This document shows, one piece after another, positions 1-8,887 of a DNA stretch of 64,000 nt. The notes beneath the pieces are model-generated. The model was not told the DNA's origin and made no database searches. It was given only the letters and a program-made list of their open reading frames with translations. Each line of letters opens with the position of its first letter. Within the stretch, counting starts at the first letter, position 1. The position numbers and the translations under genes are program-made. Origin of the DNA: Methylophilaceae bacterium 11 (GTDB lineage: Bacteria > Pseudomonadota > Gammaproteobacteria > Burkholderiales > Methylophilaceae); contig JCKJ01000001.1 in assembly GCA_000525025.1 (NCBI GenBank), positions 1,984,001 to 2,048,000 on the forward strand, read 5' to 3'.

Positions 1-429
1 ATTGTAGGGTTTGGTGCGGCATGTGCAATTGCACAGCAACAATTGGCTGACTATCAAACACACACCACGTTGTTACGCAGTCAGTTAGAAGCAGGATTAC
101 ATCAGCTAAAAGCCACTGTATTTGGCGCAGAAAATGCGCAGCGTTTACCGAATACCAGCTTTTTTGCTTTTCACCATATTGAAGGTGAGACATTGGTCAC
201 CGCGCTAGACAAAGCCGGGTTTGCCGTTGCGAGTGGTTCAGCCTGCTCGAGTGATAGCACAGAACCCAGCCATGTATTACTGGCGATGGGCGTAGAGGAA
301 GAACTAGCAAGAGGCGCTGTGCGGGTGAGCTTAAGTGCGCATAACACCGTAGAACAAGTAGACGCATTTTTGGCGACCTTGGCGCAAGAAGTAAAACGAT
401 TAAAAGCCATGACCGCGATTGCGGCGTAG
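1..429 (+). CDS. Cysteine desulfurase (IscS/NifS-like), C-terminal part, 5' end outside window
   Basis: The reading frame is open from base 1, so the gene starts upstream of the window. The visible 142 codons are the C-terminal domain of a class V aminotransferase-fold cysteine desulfurase. The mobile-loop motif SGSACSS carries the catalytic cysteine that accepts persulfide sulfur, followed by the EPSHVL stretch also found in IscS. The family moves sulfur from cysteine to Fe-S scaffold proteins using PLP. The PLP lysine lies in the missing part. A complete second desulfurase (iscS) follows 64 bp downstream on the same strand, so the two are probably in one operon. The sequences are clearly related but not identical, so this is a paralogue rather than a broken copy. 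Confidence 0.9.
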   Translation: MVGFGAACAIAQQQLADYQTHTTLLRSQLEAGLHQLKATVFGAENAQRLPNTSFFAFHHIEGETLVTALDKAGFAVASGSACSSDSTEPSHVLLAMGVEEELARGAVRVSLSAHNTVEQVDAFLATLAQEVKRLKAMTAIAA

Positions 430-493
430 CTAGTTAGCATCACAGGTGATGCAATGACAAATTATTTAAATTGAAGCGATTGGAAAGTAAACA

Positions 494-1711
494 ATGTCAG
501 ATAGAGCACCGATTTATTTAGACTACTCTGCCACCACGCCGGTTGATCCGCGTGTTGCAGCTAAAATGATTCCGTTTATTACGGAGCATTATGGCAACCC
601 TGCATCACGTAGCCACCCGTATGGCTGGACTGCAGAAAAAGCGGTAGAAAACGCACGTGAAGAAGTGGCCAAACTAGTCAACGCCGACCCACGTGAGATT
701 GTATGGACTTCAGGCGCAACTGAATCCAACAACTTGGCGATTAAAGGCGCAGCAAACTTCTATGCCGCAAGTAAAGGCAAGCACATTATTACTGTAGCTA
801 CTGAGCACAAAGCAGTGATTGACACTGTGCGTGAGTTAGAGCGCCAAGGCTTTGAAGCCACTTATTTAGAGCCTGAGCCAAATGGCTTGGTTGATTTGGA
901 AAAGTTTAAAGCGGCGATTCGTCCTGATACGGTATTAGCCTCTGTGATGCTAGTCAATAACGAGATTGGCGTGATTCAAGACATCACTGCAATTGGCAAC
1001 ATTTGCCGCGCCAACAATGTGATTTTTCACGTAGATGCCGCACAGGCAACTGGTAAGGTAGTGATTGATTTAGAAACGCTACCGGTGGATTTGATGAGCT
1101 TTTCTGCACACAAAACCTACGGCCCTAAAGGCATTGGTGCACTGTATGTACGCCGTAAACCGCGCATCCGCATTGAAGCGCAAATGCACGGTGGTGGCCA
1201 TGAGCGCGGCATGCGTTCTGGCACATTGGCTACGCATCAAATCGTGGGAATGGGCGAGGCGTTTAGAATCGCACATGAAGAAATGGCAGCAGAGAACGAG
1301 CGCATCCGTATGTTACGTGACCGTTTGTTGCATGGCTTGATGGAAATTGAAGAGACTTATGTGAATGGCGATTTAGATCATCGTGTACCGCACAACTTGA
1401 ACATGAGCTTTAACTTTGTAGAGGGCGAGTCACTCATCATGGCCGTCAAAGACATTGCCGTGTCATCTGGCTCTGCATGTACTTCTGCCAGTTTAGAGCC
1501 AAGCTATGTACTACGTGCATTGGGTCGTTCAGATGAATTGGCACATAGCTCAATTCGCTTTTCGATTGGCCGTTTCACGACGCAGGCCGATGTGGATTAC
1601 ACGATTGATTTGCTCAAAAGCAAGATTGGTAAGTTACGTGAGTTATCCCCATTATGGGAAATGTTTAAAGATGGGATTGATCTGTCCAAAGTGCAATGGG
1701 CAGCGCATTAA
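494..1711 (+). CDS. iscS: Cysteine desulfurase IscS
   Basis: The 405-residue product has the normal IscS length. It is a PLP enzyme that takes sulfur from L-cysteine and passes it as persulfide to IscU. Visible landmarks are the N-terminal [15 protein letters not shown], the PLP-lysine motif [12 protein letters not shown], and the catalytic loop [17 protein letters not shown] with the active cysteine at about residue 329. The start at 494 follows a GGAAAG ribosome binding site. It is the second of two desulfurases in tandem and heads the canonical order iscS-iscU-iscA-hscB-hscA-fdx. The 245-bp gap before iscU is unusual for this operon and is filled by a repeat element. No iscR is visible; it would lie upstream of the window. 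Confidence 0.97.
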   Translation: MSDRAPIYLDYSATTPVDPRVAAKMIPFITEHYGNPASRSHPYGWTAEKAVENAREEVAKLVNADPREIVWTSGATESNNLAIKGAANFYAASKGKHIITVATEHKAVIDTVRELERQGFEATYLEPEPNGLVDLEKFKAAIRPDTVLASVMLVNNEIGVIQDITAIGNICRANNVIFHVDAAQATGKVVIDLETLPVDLMSFSAHKTYGPKGIGALYVRRKPRIRIEAQMHGGGHERGMRSGTLATHQIVGMGEAFRIAHEEMAAENERIRMLRDRLLHGLMEIEETYVNGDLDHRVPHNLNMSFNFVEGESLIMAVKDIAVSSGSACTSASLEPSYVLRALGRSDELAHSSIRFSIGRFTTQADVDYTIDLLKSKIGKLRELSPLWEMFKDGIDLSKVQWAAH

Positions 1712-1942
1712 AATGCTTCTCTTTTCTCGCCTAGCGGCGTTGTCGAAAAGCTTGCATAGCAATGCTATGCGGCGCTTCTCTCCGCCTTGCTAGTCAATAA
1801 AATAGTGCGCATTTAGTAGTCAATAGAAGAGTTTTATAATTATAAAATTGAAAAGGCAAAACAAATTCAAGGCAGCGAGGCGAAGACAGTACGACTAGTA
1901 CGGCAAGCCGAGCTAACGCAGAAGTTGTGAAGCATTTTTAAT
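1707..1942. repeat. Paired inverted REP-like element between iscS and iscU
   Basis: The iscS-iscU gap is almost entirely this element. Its ends are inverted repeats: ATTAAAATGCTTC at 1707-1719 and its complement, with one extra A, at 1929-1942. The left end includes the iscS stop codon (1709-1711). Inside are two arms in opposite orientation. Each has GCTTGC next to a small hairpin: GCATAGC-AAT-GCTATGC at 1754-1770 in the left arm, and GTAC-N5-GTAC at 1889-1901 in the right arm. A GC-rich block follows in each. The right arm core (about 1883-1912) closely matches the element after edd (about 56521-56554). It could fold into a long stem in the isc mRNA. No coding potential was seen. Confidence 0.7.
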
Positions 1943-1956
1943 TTAAGGAGAACGGT

Positions 1957-2355
1957 ATGGCATATTCAGACAAAGTTTTAGACCACTATGAGAATCCACG
2001 TAACGTGGGCTCTTTGGACAAAAACGCTTCCAACGTAGGCACCGGTATGGTGGGTGCACCAGCGTGTGGTGACGTGATGAAGTTGCAGATTCAGGTCAAT
2101 GATGCTGGCATTATCGAAGATGCCAAATTCAAAACCTATGGTTGTGGCTCTGCCATTGCATCAAGCTCTTTGGTCACAGAATGGTTAAAAGGCAAAACCT
2201 TGGACCAAGCAGCAGAAATCAAGAACTCTGCCATTGCAGAGGAATTGGCATTGCCGCCAGTAAAAATTCACTGCTCAGTATTGGCAGAGGATGCGATTAA
2301 AGCTGCGGTGGCCGATTTAAAATCTAAGCAACCTGGATCAAAAGAAGCAGCTTAA
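1957..2355 (+). CDS. iscU: Fe-S cluster assembly scaffold IscU
   Basis: The 132-residue product is the scaffold on which [2Fe-2S] clusters are built from IscS persulfide and iron before HscA/HscB-assisted release. The three conserved cysteine ligands are visible in [18 protein letters not shown] and [12 protein letters not shown]. The LPPVK motif recognised by HscA is present just before the third cysteine. It is a few residues longer than the usual ~128 because of a short C-terminal tail. The ATG is preceded by a strong AAGGAG site. It sits downstream of the repeat element and 2 bp before iscA. Confidence 0.97.
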   Translation: MAYSDKVLDHYENPRNVGSLDKNASNVGTGMVGAPACGDVMKLQIQVNDAGIIEDAKFKTYGCGSAIASSSLVTEWLKGKTLDQAAEIKNSAIAEELALPPVKIHCSVLAEDAIKAAVADLKSKQPGSKEAA

Positions 2356-2357
2356 GT

Positions 2358-2681
2358 ATGGCGATAACACTGACAGAAACCGCAGCAAAACGCGTTGAAA
2401 AGTTTTTGGCCAATCGTGGCAAAGGCATTGGCTTGCGCTTGGGCGTCAAAACCACTGGCTGTTCCGGCATGGCTTACACGCTTGAGTTTGTGGATGAAAT
2501 GCACACAGAAGACATGGCGTTTGAAAGCCATGGCGTGAGAGTGATTGTTGACCCAAAAAGCCTAGTCTACATTGACGGGACAGAGCTCGACTTTACCAAA
2601 GAAGGCTTAAATGAAGGGTTTAAATTCAACAACCCCAATGTGAAAGATGAATGCGGCTGCGGCGAATCGTTCACCATTTAG
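2358..2681 (+). CDS. iscA: A-type Fe-S carrier IscA
   Basis: The 107-residue product has the standard A-type carrier length. The three conserved cysteines are present: one in [13 protein letters not shown], two in the C-terminal CGCGESF. The family binds iron or an intermediate [2Fe-2S]/[4Fe-4S] cluster and passes it to apoproteins. The gene starts 2 bp after iscU and is followed by hscB, so co-translation with iscU is likely. SufA and ErpA have the same fold. The isc context makes IscA the best name. Confidence 0.95.
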   Translation: MAITLTETAAKRVEKFLANRGKGIGLRLGVKTTGCSGMAYTLEFVDEMHTEDMAFESHGVRVIVDPKSLVYIDGTELDFTKEGLNEGFKFNNPNVKDECGCGESFTI

Positions 2682-2721
2682 CAGCTGCGGCTGATCTCTA
2701 CATCACGCGTAACGTCTTATT

Positions 2722-3246
2722 ATGTCACACACTGCCCATCACTTTTTTGAACTACTTGGCTTGCCGCAGCAATTCAGTATTGATTTAGTGGTGTTGCAAC
2801 GTAATTACCGCAAAATCCAAGCAGAAGTGCACCCGGATAAGTTTGTGACAGCGACACCAAGCGAGCGCTTGCAATCAATGCAAACTGCAACCTTGATGAA
2901 TGAAGCCTACCAAACCCTAAAGCACCCGACCTCTCGCGCAAGGTACTTATTGCAGCTACAAGGTATAGAGACATTAGAGGACAGCAATACGGCGATGCCG
3001 GCTGATTTTTTAATGACACAAATGGAGTGGCGCGAAGCGATGGAAGATGCGCAGCATGCGCATGACATTGACGCGCTAGAGGATTTACTGCGCACCATGA
3101 AAGCTAGCGCCAAGGCGTTGCAAGAAGAGTTTGCAGACACCGTATCCGGGGACCCACAAGCAGCGGCGCACTTGGTTAGAAAGCTCAGTTTTATTGATAA
3201 AGTCAGTGCTGATGTGCAAGAGATCATCAGTCGATTAGAAGATTAA
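2722..3246 (+). CDS. hscB: Fe-S co-chaperone HscB (J-domain protein)
   Basis: The 174-residue product has an N-terminal J domain with the HPDKF loop (about residues 38-42). It stimulates the HscA ATPase. A C-terminal three-helix domain follows; in E. coli HscB this domain binds IscU. Length and order match HscB. It lies between iscA and hscA, 14 bp before hscA, as in the standard operon. Confidence 0.95.
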   Translation: MSHTAHHFFELLGLPQQFSIDLVVLQRNYRKIQAEVHPDKFVTATPSERLQSMQTATLMNEAYQTLKHPTSRARYLLQLQGIETLEDSNTAMPADFLMTQMEWREAMEDAQHAHDIDALEDLLRTMKASAKALQEEFADTVSGDPQAAAHLVRKLSFIDKVSADVQEIISRLED

Positions 3247-3260
3247 CGTAAAGAATTCAC

Positions 3261-5153
3261 ATGGCATTACTGCAAATTTCCGAACCAGGCATGAGCGCCG
3301 CGCCCCATCAACACCGATTAGCGGTGGGGATTGATTTAGGCACTACCAACTCTTTGGTGGCCACCGTGCGTAGCGGCATGAGTACGGTGCTCCAAGATGA
3401 GCACGGTCATTCGCTATTGCCTTCTGTGGTGCGCTATTTGTCAGAGAACGAAATTGTCGTGGGCCATGAGGCACAAGCCCAGCAAAGCAAAGACCCCGTT
3501 AATACGATTGTCTCAGCCAAACGCTTTATGGGCAGAAGCCTACAAGACATTGCTGATCGTGCGCATATCCCCTACCGTTTTGTGGCTGGAGATGGCGTAC
3601 AGAGTATGCTGCAGATTGAGACACGCGCAGGCTTAAAAAGTCCGGTAGAGATCTCAGCAGAAATTTTAAAAACCCTCAAACTACGTGCTGAGAAAGCATT
3701 GGGCGGAGAACTGGTGGGAGCAGTGATTACCGTACCCGCCTATTTTGACGATGCCCAACGCCAAGCTACCAAAGACGCTGCCCGTTTAGCGGGGTTGAAT
3801 GTGTTGCGTTTATTGAATGAACCCACCGCAGCAGCCGTGGCTTATGGCTTAGACAATGCCTCTGAAGGCATCTATGTGATTTACGATCTTGGCGGCGGTA
3901 CGTTTGATATTAGCATTCTGCGCTTATCCAAAGGCGTGTTTGAAGTGTTGGCCACCAATGGCGACTCTGCGCTCGGCGGAGATGATTTTGACCACCGTAT
4001 TTACTGTTGGGTACTAGACCAAGTACGCGCCAGTCAACAACATTTTAATCCGCTGAATGAGGAAGACACACGTTTACTTCTGACCAAAGCGCGCCAAGCC
4101 AAGGAGTGGCTCACCGACAATCACGAGGCACAGATTCTATGTAAATTGAGCGATGGCAGCCTGGTCGATGTGACACTTACCGTTGACAAGTTTTTAGAGC
4201 TCACGCAAAACCTGGTGACCAAAACCTTAAGCCCGACACGCAAGGCCATGCGCGATGCAGGACTAGACATTGAAGCGATTAACGGGGTGGTGTTAGTGGG
4301 TGGCGCCACACGCATGCCGCACATCCGCCATGCAGTAGAAAATTACTTTAAACAAGAACCGCTGTCCAATTTGGATCCCGACAAAGTCGTCGCATTAGGC
4401 GCTGCTATTCAAGCCAATGTATTAGCAGGTAATCGCAGCGATGATGAATTATTGTTACTAGACGTCACCCCGCTCTCACTGGGTTTGGAGACGATGGGCG
4501 GCTTGGTTGAAAAAGTCATCCCTCGCAATAGCACCTTGCCGATTGCACGCGCGCAAGAATTTACCACCTTTAAAGATGGTCAAACCGCCATGAGCATTCA
4601 CGTGGTACAAGGCGAACGTGAATTGGTCTCCGACTGTCGCTCCTTAGCACGTTTTGAATTACGCGGCATTCCGCCGATGGTGGCTGGCAGCGCGCGCATC
4701 CGTGTCACTTTTCAGATTGATGCGGATGGCCTACTTTCTGTCAGCGCGCGTGAACAAACCAGCGGCGTGGAAGCCAACGTAGTAGTCAAACCATCCTACG
4801 GGTTGAGTGAAGACACCATCACGGGCATGCTGCAATCTTCGTTTAGCGCTGCAGAGAGCGATAAGCAAGCACGCGCATTACGCGAAGCCACTGTAGATGC
4901 CGAACGTTTGATAGAAGCCATTCAAGTTGCGTTGACGCAAGACGGTGCTCAACTGTTATCGCAAGAAGAGCAGAAAACGATTCAATTACAGATACAGGCA
5001 TTACAAGCGCTGAATCAGGGCAAAGATAGTCATGCCATCCATCAAGCTACCGAAGCACTGAATCATGCTACCGAAGCATTTGCCGCACGCCGCATGGACG
5101 CTTCAGTCAAACAGGCGCTGGCCGGCCAAGATGTAAATACTTTAGAACTTTAA
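3261..5153 (+). CDS. hscA: Fe-S assembly Hsp70 chaperone HscA
   Basis: The 630-residue product is a specialised Hsp70 that binds the LPPVK motif of IscU and uses ATP to help release the cluster. Visible signatures are [12 protein letters not shown] (phosphate loop 1), [13 protein letters not shown] (phosphate loop 2) and [14 protein letters not shown] (adenosine site). The substrate-binding domain begins around [15 protein letters not shown]. It is shorter than DnaK in the C-terminal lid, as usual for HscA. It follows hscB by 14 bp and precedes fdx by 14 bp. Confidence 0.96.
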   Translation: MALLQISEPGMSAAPHQHRLAVGIDLGTTNSLVATVRSGMSTVLQDEHGHSLLPSVVRYLSENEIVVGHEAQAQQSKDPVNTIVSAKRFMGRSLQDIADRAHIPYRFVAGDGVQSMLQIETRAGLKSPVEISAEILKTLKLRAEKALGGELVGAVITVPAYFDDAQRQATKDAARLAGLNVLRLLNEPTAAAVAYGLDNASEGIYVIYDLGGGTFDISILRLSKGVFEVLATNGDSALGGDDFDHRIYCWVLDQVRASQQHFNPLNEEDTRLLLTKARQAKEWLTDNHEAQILCKLSDGSLVDVTLTVDKFLELTQNLVTKTLSPTRKAMRDAGLDIEAINGVVLVGGATRMPHIRHAVENYFKQEPLSNLDPDKVVALGAAIQANVLAGNRSDDELLLLDVTPLSLGLETMGGLVEKVIPRNSTLPIARAQEFTTFKDGQTAMSIHVVQGERELVSDCRSLARFELRGIPPMVAGSARIRVTFQIDADGLLSVSAREQTSGVEANVVVKPSYGLSEDTITGMLQSSFSAAESDKQARALREATVDAERLIEAIQVALTQDGAQLLSQEEQKTIQLQIQALQALNQGKDSHAIHQATEALNHATEAFAARRMDASVKQALAGQDVNTLEL

Positions 5154-5167
5154 GCGGAAATTAAACC

Positions 5168-5509
5168 ATGCCACAAATTATCGTATTGCCCCATGTTGAG
5201 TTATGCCCAGATGGTGCCGTAATTGAAGCCAACAAAGGTGAGTCTATCTGTGAAACCTTACTGGACAACGACATTGATATTGATCATGCCTGCGACAAAG
5301 TGTGTGCATGTACCACATGCCATGTGATTGTGCGTGAAGGCTATCGCTCGCTCAACAACCCGCAAGAGAACGAAGAAGACTTGTTAGATAAAGCATGGGG
5401 GCTAGAGCCGTTATCACGCTTGTCTTGCCAAGCCATCGTGGGCGATACCGACTTGGTGGTAGAAATTCCAAAATACAGCATTAACATGGCCAAAGAGGGA
5501 CATCGTTAA
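5168..5509 (+). CDS. fdx: [2Fe-2S] ferredoxin of the isc operon
   Basis: The 113-residue product is an adrenodoxin-type ferredoxin that supplies electrons during cluster assembly. The four cluster cysteines are visible in the spaced pattern CDKVCACTTC and in the later LSCQA. It is the last gene of the isc operon, 14 bp after hscA, and is followed within about 20 bp by a strong terminator. No iscX is visible after it. Confidence 0.95.
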   Translation: MPQIIVLPHVELCPDGAVIEANKGESICETLLDNDIDIDHACDKVCACTTCHVIVREGYRSLNNPQENEEDLLDKAWGLEPLSRLSCQAIVGDTDLVVEIPKYSINMAKEGHR

Positions 5510-5526
5510 CGTTATAAGCACCCATT

Positions 5527-5553
5527 AAAAAACCGCCTCTCGGCGGCTTTTTA
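5527..5553 (+). terminator. Rho-independent terminator of isc operon
   Basis: The stem CCGCC / GGCGG with a TCTC loop is followed by a T run and preceded by an A run. It lies just after the fdx stop. The A run would also let it work for the convergent carbonic anhydrase transcript, which ends at 5585 on the other strand. Confidence 0.85.
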
Positions 5554-5584
5554 ATTTACAGCGTTTGAATAAGCAAACTCAGGC

Positions 5585-6226
5585 TTAAACTTTGAGTGTG
5601 TCTTCCAAAAATTTCACTTTACCAGTTTCCAAATCATATATCCCGCCGATAATACCAATCTCACGCGACTCAATCATGTCTGCAATGATATCGCTCATGC
5701 GGATAATGGAATCAATTTGATATTTGACGTTCAAGGCATTAATTTTTTCAACGAAGTCTGGATTTTTGGAGTTGCGTTGCTCAGCCGCAATCGTTTTCTC
5801 ATGACGGATGGAAGGTTTAATTAGATTAATAATCTCACCAATATGGCCATCTTTAAAGTCATCACATGCTGCTTTCACTGCGCCACAACTGGTGTGCCCC
5901 ATCACCACGATTAATTTACTGCCCAAATACTTTGAGCTGAACTCCAAGCTTCCCACCGCTTTGTCCGATGCAATATTACCGGCCAAACGTACGCTGAAAA
6001 TATCGCCCAATGCCTGGTCAAACACCAACTCTACAGGTGCACGTGAATCGCTACAGCTTAAAAAAGACGCAAACGGATGTTGTTTATCACGCGTGATGCG
6101 CAACAAACTTTGGAAGTCTTTTTCCACAGAATAGTTGTTGATAAAACGGTGGTTACCTTCTATCAAAATATCCAGCGCCTCGGCCGGGGTCATTTTGTCA
6201 CGATCAATTAAAGGATGTTTATACAT
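5585..6226 (-). CDS. Beta-class carbonic anhydrase
   Basis: The 213-residue product interconverts CO2 and bicarbonate. Zinc ligands are visible at Cys58 (in SCSDSR, with the Asp60/Arg62 dyad), His111 and Cys114 (in MGHTSCGA). No signal peptide is seen, so it should be cytoplasmic. The gene lies directly downstream of a SulP transporter on the same strand, about 100 bp away. SulP plus carbonic anhydrase suggests bicarbonate import or balance. Cytoplasmic bicarbonate would feed PEP carboxylase and carbamoyl phosphate synthetase, both encoded in this window. Confidence 0.93.
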   Translation of the reverse strand: MYKHPLIDRDKMTPAEALDILIEGNHRFINNYSVEKDFQSLLRITRDKQHPFASFLSCSDSRAPVELVFDQALGDIFSVRLAGNIASDKAVGSLEFSSKYLGSKLIVVMGHTSCGAVKAACDDFKDGHIGEIINLIKPSIRHEKTIAAEQRNSKNPDFVEKINALNVKYQIDSIIRMSDIIADMIESREIGIIGGIYDLETGKVKFLEDTLKV

Positions 6227-6266
6227 ATTTCCACTTTCTTATTAGTTGCATAGTATTAAGCGCGTT

Positions 6267-6339
6267 AAGACTTAGATTCAAGACTTAGATTCAAGACTTA
6301 GATTCAAGACTTAGATTTAAGACTTAGATTTAAGACTTT
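6267..6339. repeat. 13-bp tandem repeat over the SulP stop codon
   Basis: About 5.6 direct copies of the 13-mer AAGACTTAGATTC (last copies AAGACTTAGATTT) run from 6267 to 6339 in plus-strand reading. The stop codon of the SulP gene (6330-6332, minus strand) is inside the array, and the last SulP codons are part of a unit. The rest lies in the SulP-carbonic anhydrase spacer. Such arrays can change copy number by slippage. Confidence 0.95.
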
Positions 6340-7910
6340 GGCTCAATAAATGCGATGGTTTCAACATCAATGTTTTTGAGTTTTGCGTGCAGATGATAAT
6401 CACGAATAAACTCAACCACATCATACGAAATCGATTTGCTATTAGAGCAATCAATAATCACTTTGGTATTGCGGGGAATCGCTTCTAACGCAGCAATAAT
6501 ACTCGCCTTGTTAAAAAACGAGACCTCTTCTGCCAACACAATATGATGCACCTCGCGCCCATCTTCGGTCTTAGAAGTAGATTCCTTCATATAGTGCGAA
6601 TTGCGATAGCTGTGATGTAACGTAAAGACAATGCCAACCACTAAGCCAATGCCAATGCCAGTCAGTAGATCGGTGAGTAAAATAGCAATCACTGTGGCAA
6701 TAAAGGGTGCAAACTGCTCCCAACCCAACTTATACATGCCGGTGAATAAAGAAGGCTTGGCCAATTTGTAACCGACCATAATCAGAATCGTCGCCAAACT
6801 TGCTAACGGAATCATGTTCAACAAACTAGCGATGGTAATTGCGCTTAACAATAACCATATGCCATGCAGCACTGCGGATAATTTAGATTTAGCACCAAAG
6901 GTAATATTGGCTGAACTACGCACAATCACTTGCGTAATGGGTAGACCACCAATCAGCCCAGAGAGCACATTGCCTATTCCTTGCGCTTTTAGTTCAGTGT
7001 TTGTCGGCGTCACGCGTTTAATGGGGTCAAGCTTGTCGGTCGCCTCTACGCACAGCAGCGTTTCTAAGCTGGCCACAATCGCCATCACAAATCCTACTTT
7101 ATAAATCTCAATATTAGAAATTTGCGAGAAATCCGGAGAAGTAAATTGACCCAAAAAGTCTTTTAAACTATCGGCAACAGGTAACTCAACAATTTGATCC
7201 GGTGCCAATGTAAAGTTCAGCACACCGGTTTGGAATAAGTAGTTTAAAAGAATGCCCAGTAACACCACTACAATCGGGCCTTGCAGAATCTGAAACACTC
7301 TGTGCTTTTTACTGAGTACGGTATCCCACAAAATTAAAATGGCAATAGAAATGGCCGCAATAAACAGTGCACCTGGGGTCAATAAATTCCAAGCATCCAT
7401 CAGCGATGTAAACGTATTGCTGCCATCGGCCTGAAAGAAAGACTCATTGCCCTCGTAATCAAAGTCGTAACCAAGTGCATGCGGAATTTGCTTCAAGATA
7501 ATCAGCAGGCCAATCCCCGTCAACATGCCTTTAATGACGGATGAAGGGACAAAATAGGCAATAAAGCCTGCTTTAAAAAAGCCTAGTAAAAACTGGATAA
7601 CGCCTGCGACGACGACGGACAGTAAAAAGGCCTCAAACGAGCCCAAGGTACCGATTGCGGTAAGCACAATCACGGCTAAACCTGCAGCAGGGCCACTGAC
7701 ACCTAGCTGAGAACCACTGGCAATACCAACCACAATACCGCCGATAATGCCGGCAATGACACCGGAAAACAGCGGCGCACCAGAGGCCAATGCAATGCCC
7801 AAACACAGCGGCAGCGCTACAAAAAATACGACGATACTGGCAGGGAAATCACTATTAAAATCTTTAAAAAAACCGAAAAGCTTTGATTGCTGTGACAGGC
7901 TTGTTGACAT
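6330..7910 (-). CDS. SulP family anion transporter, probably bicarbonate (or sulfate)
   Basis: The 526-residue product is a multi-pass inner membrane protein. Its hydrophobic core covers roughly residues 20-420 and includes the SulP-type GIIGGIVVGIASGSQLGVSGP region. A C-terminal STAS-like domain (about 440-520) follows, with VIIDCSNSKSISYD. The family covers sulfate, bicarbonate (BicA-type), dicarboxylate and chloride carriers, and sequence alone does not fix the substrate. The downstream beta-carbonic anhydrase on the same strand favours bicarbonate. The stop codon falls in a 13-bp tandem repeat array. Confidence 0.88.
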   Translation of the reverse strand: MSTSLSQQSKLFGFFKDFNSDFPASIVVFFVALPLCLGIALASGAPLFSGVIAGIIGGIVVGIASGSQLGVSGPAAGLAVIVLTAIGTLGSFEAFLLSVVVAGVIQFLLGFFKAGFIAYFVPSSVIKGMLTGIGLLIILKQIPHALGYDFDYEGNESFFQADGSNTFTSLMDAWNLLTPGALFIAAISIAILILWDTVLSKKHRVFQILQGPIVVVLLGILLNYLFQTGVLNFTLAPDQIVELPVADSLKDFLGQFTSPDFSQISNIEIYKVGFVMAIVASLETLLCVEATDKLDPIKRVTPTNTELKAQGIGNVLSGLIGGLPITQVIVRSSANITFGAKSKLSAVLHGIWLLLSAITIASLLNMIPLASLATILIMVGYKLAKPSLFTGMYKLGWEQFAPFIATVIAILLTDLLTGIGIGLVVGIVFTLHHSYRNSHYMKESTSKTEDGREVHHIVLAEEVSFFNKASIIAALEAIPRNTKVIIDCSNSKSISYDVVEFIRDYHLHAKLKNIDVETIAFIEPKS

Positions 7911-8064
7911 TTATTCTTATCCTAAAACATTGAAATCAAAAGAATAACCATAGTGAAGTATCACCACTGCCGTGATGTACTTCATTATAGATTCTAAATA
8001 TTAAAATTTAGTTTCTAAAACATATAATATTTGGTGTTCTGCCAGAAGCAAGAAATTATATACG

Positions 8065-8151
8065 CACCAAGGCGGCAATTCCGTCTTGGTGTGATGCAGG
8101 CCACGTATCCTATTCGCTACGGGATACGGCCTTAGTTTGGCCATATTGGCC
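8065..8151 (-). other. Cluster of three hairpins after the small secreted gene
   Basis: Three inverted repeats sit back to back: CACCAAG...CTTGGTG (8065-8091), GGCC-N-GTATCC...GGATAC-GGCC (8099-8131) and GGCCA-TAT-TGGCC (8139-8151). The last touches the stop codon of the secreted protein gene. None has a clear U tract on the minus strand, so they are not textbook terminators. They may protect the 3' end of the short mRNA, or end transcription before SulP. Confidence 0.5.
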
Positions 8152-8450
8152 TACTTATTACCCTCCAAATAAGGACGCTGCCCCAGCATACGAATACGCA
8201 ATTGCTGATATTGGGTAGGCCCTGCTTTCTCCTCATGCGCTTCGTCTTTCACCAGAGTCGCGCCTTCCCAGTGCTCTGCCTTATTGGCACTTGCATCCGG
8301 GCTAGGGGCTTGGTACGGACGTTTAGAAATATGCTGGTTGATGATGCTGTGCTCATGATTCTCTTCAGCTTGCGCTGCACCTGCTGTCAACACACCTACT
8401 GTCAACAATAGCGCAGCTGTTACCATACCAATCAAACCTATGCTCTTCAT
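8151..8450 (-). CDS. Small secreted protein with SKRPY/QRPY motifs, unknown function
   Basis: I do not recognise this family. The start at 8450 is chosen because AAGGAG lies 6 nt before that ATG; a longer reading starts at 8468. The 99-residue product has a signal peptide ending near GAAQA, leaving a small hydrophilic, His/Glu-rich mature protein. It contains an SKRPY motif near the mature N-terminus, a central EGATLV, and a C-terminal QRPY. The neighbouring gene (8489-8761) encodes a clear paralogue with the same three landmarks. It is probably periplasmic or extracellular. The pair lies divergent from a GAF-LuxR regulator, which suggests but does not show regulation by it. Confidence 0.75.
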   Translation of the reverse strand: MKSIGLIGMVTAALLLTVGVLTAGAAQAEENHEHSIINQHISKRPYQAPSPDASANKAEHWEGATLVKDEAHEEKAGPTQYQQLRIRMLGQRPYLEGNK

Positions 8451-8488
8451 TACCATCTCCTTATGCATACTTAATTCATACCCATCAA

Positions 8489-8761
8489 TTAGTATGGGCG
8501 TTTTGATAAATTGCTAAGACGCTGTGCTTGCTGTTTTTGATCTACAGCATTGCCATCTTCGTTCACTTCGCCACGTACCAATGTTGCGCCTTCAAACTCA
8601 TTAGCTTTTTGATAAGCACTATCAGGAAGCGGTTGTGCATATGGGCGTTTTGAAAAATTTTGGTTATGGACATTCTTTTTGTACGCATCTTCAGCATGTA
8701 CAGCACCAGATACCAATAAAGCGACTGAAGACACAATGACTGCTAAATTTAAACTTTTCAT
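8489..8761 (-). CDS. Small secreted protein, paralogue of downstream gene, unknown function
   Basis: The start at 8761 (ATG) is preferred over an upstream TTG at 8776 because GGAG lies 9 nt before it. The 90-residue product has a signal peptide ending at AVHA. The mature part carries two SKRPY motifs, one near its start and one as the last five residues, with a central EGATLV. It aligns along its length with the next gene (8151-8450): NQ.xSKRPY, a P.PD segment, a KA-x-EGATLV block, then a Q-rich stretch to RPY. A local duplication is the simplest origin. No cysteines are seen in the mature part. The function is unknown. Confidence 0.75.
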   Translation of the reverse strand: MKSLNLAVIVSSVALLVSGAVHAEDAYKKNVHNQNFSKRPYAQPLPDSAYQKANEFEGATLVRGEVNEDGNAVDQKQQAQRLSNLSKRPY

Positions 8762-8887
8762 TTTCTCATTCTCCAAATTTTAGTTATCTCGGGCAATTGA
8801 TTGCTTTCCCGATGAAACGCATTATGCATGGCGCCCATCAACTAAAAATCTACCATTATAGGTAGAACGGTATATACTACTTGGCAT

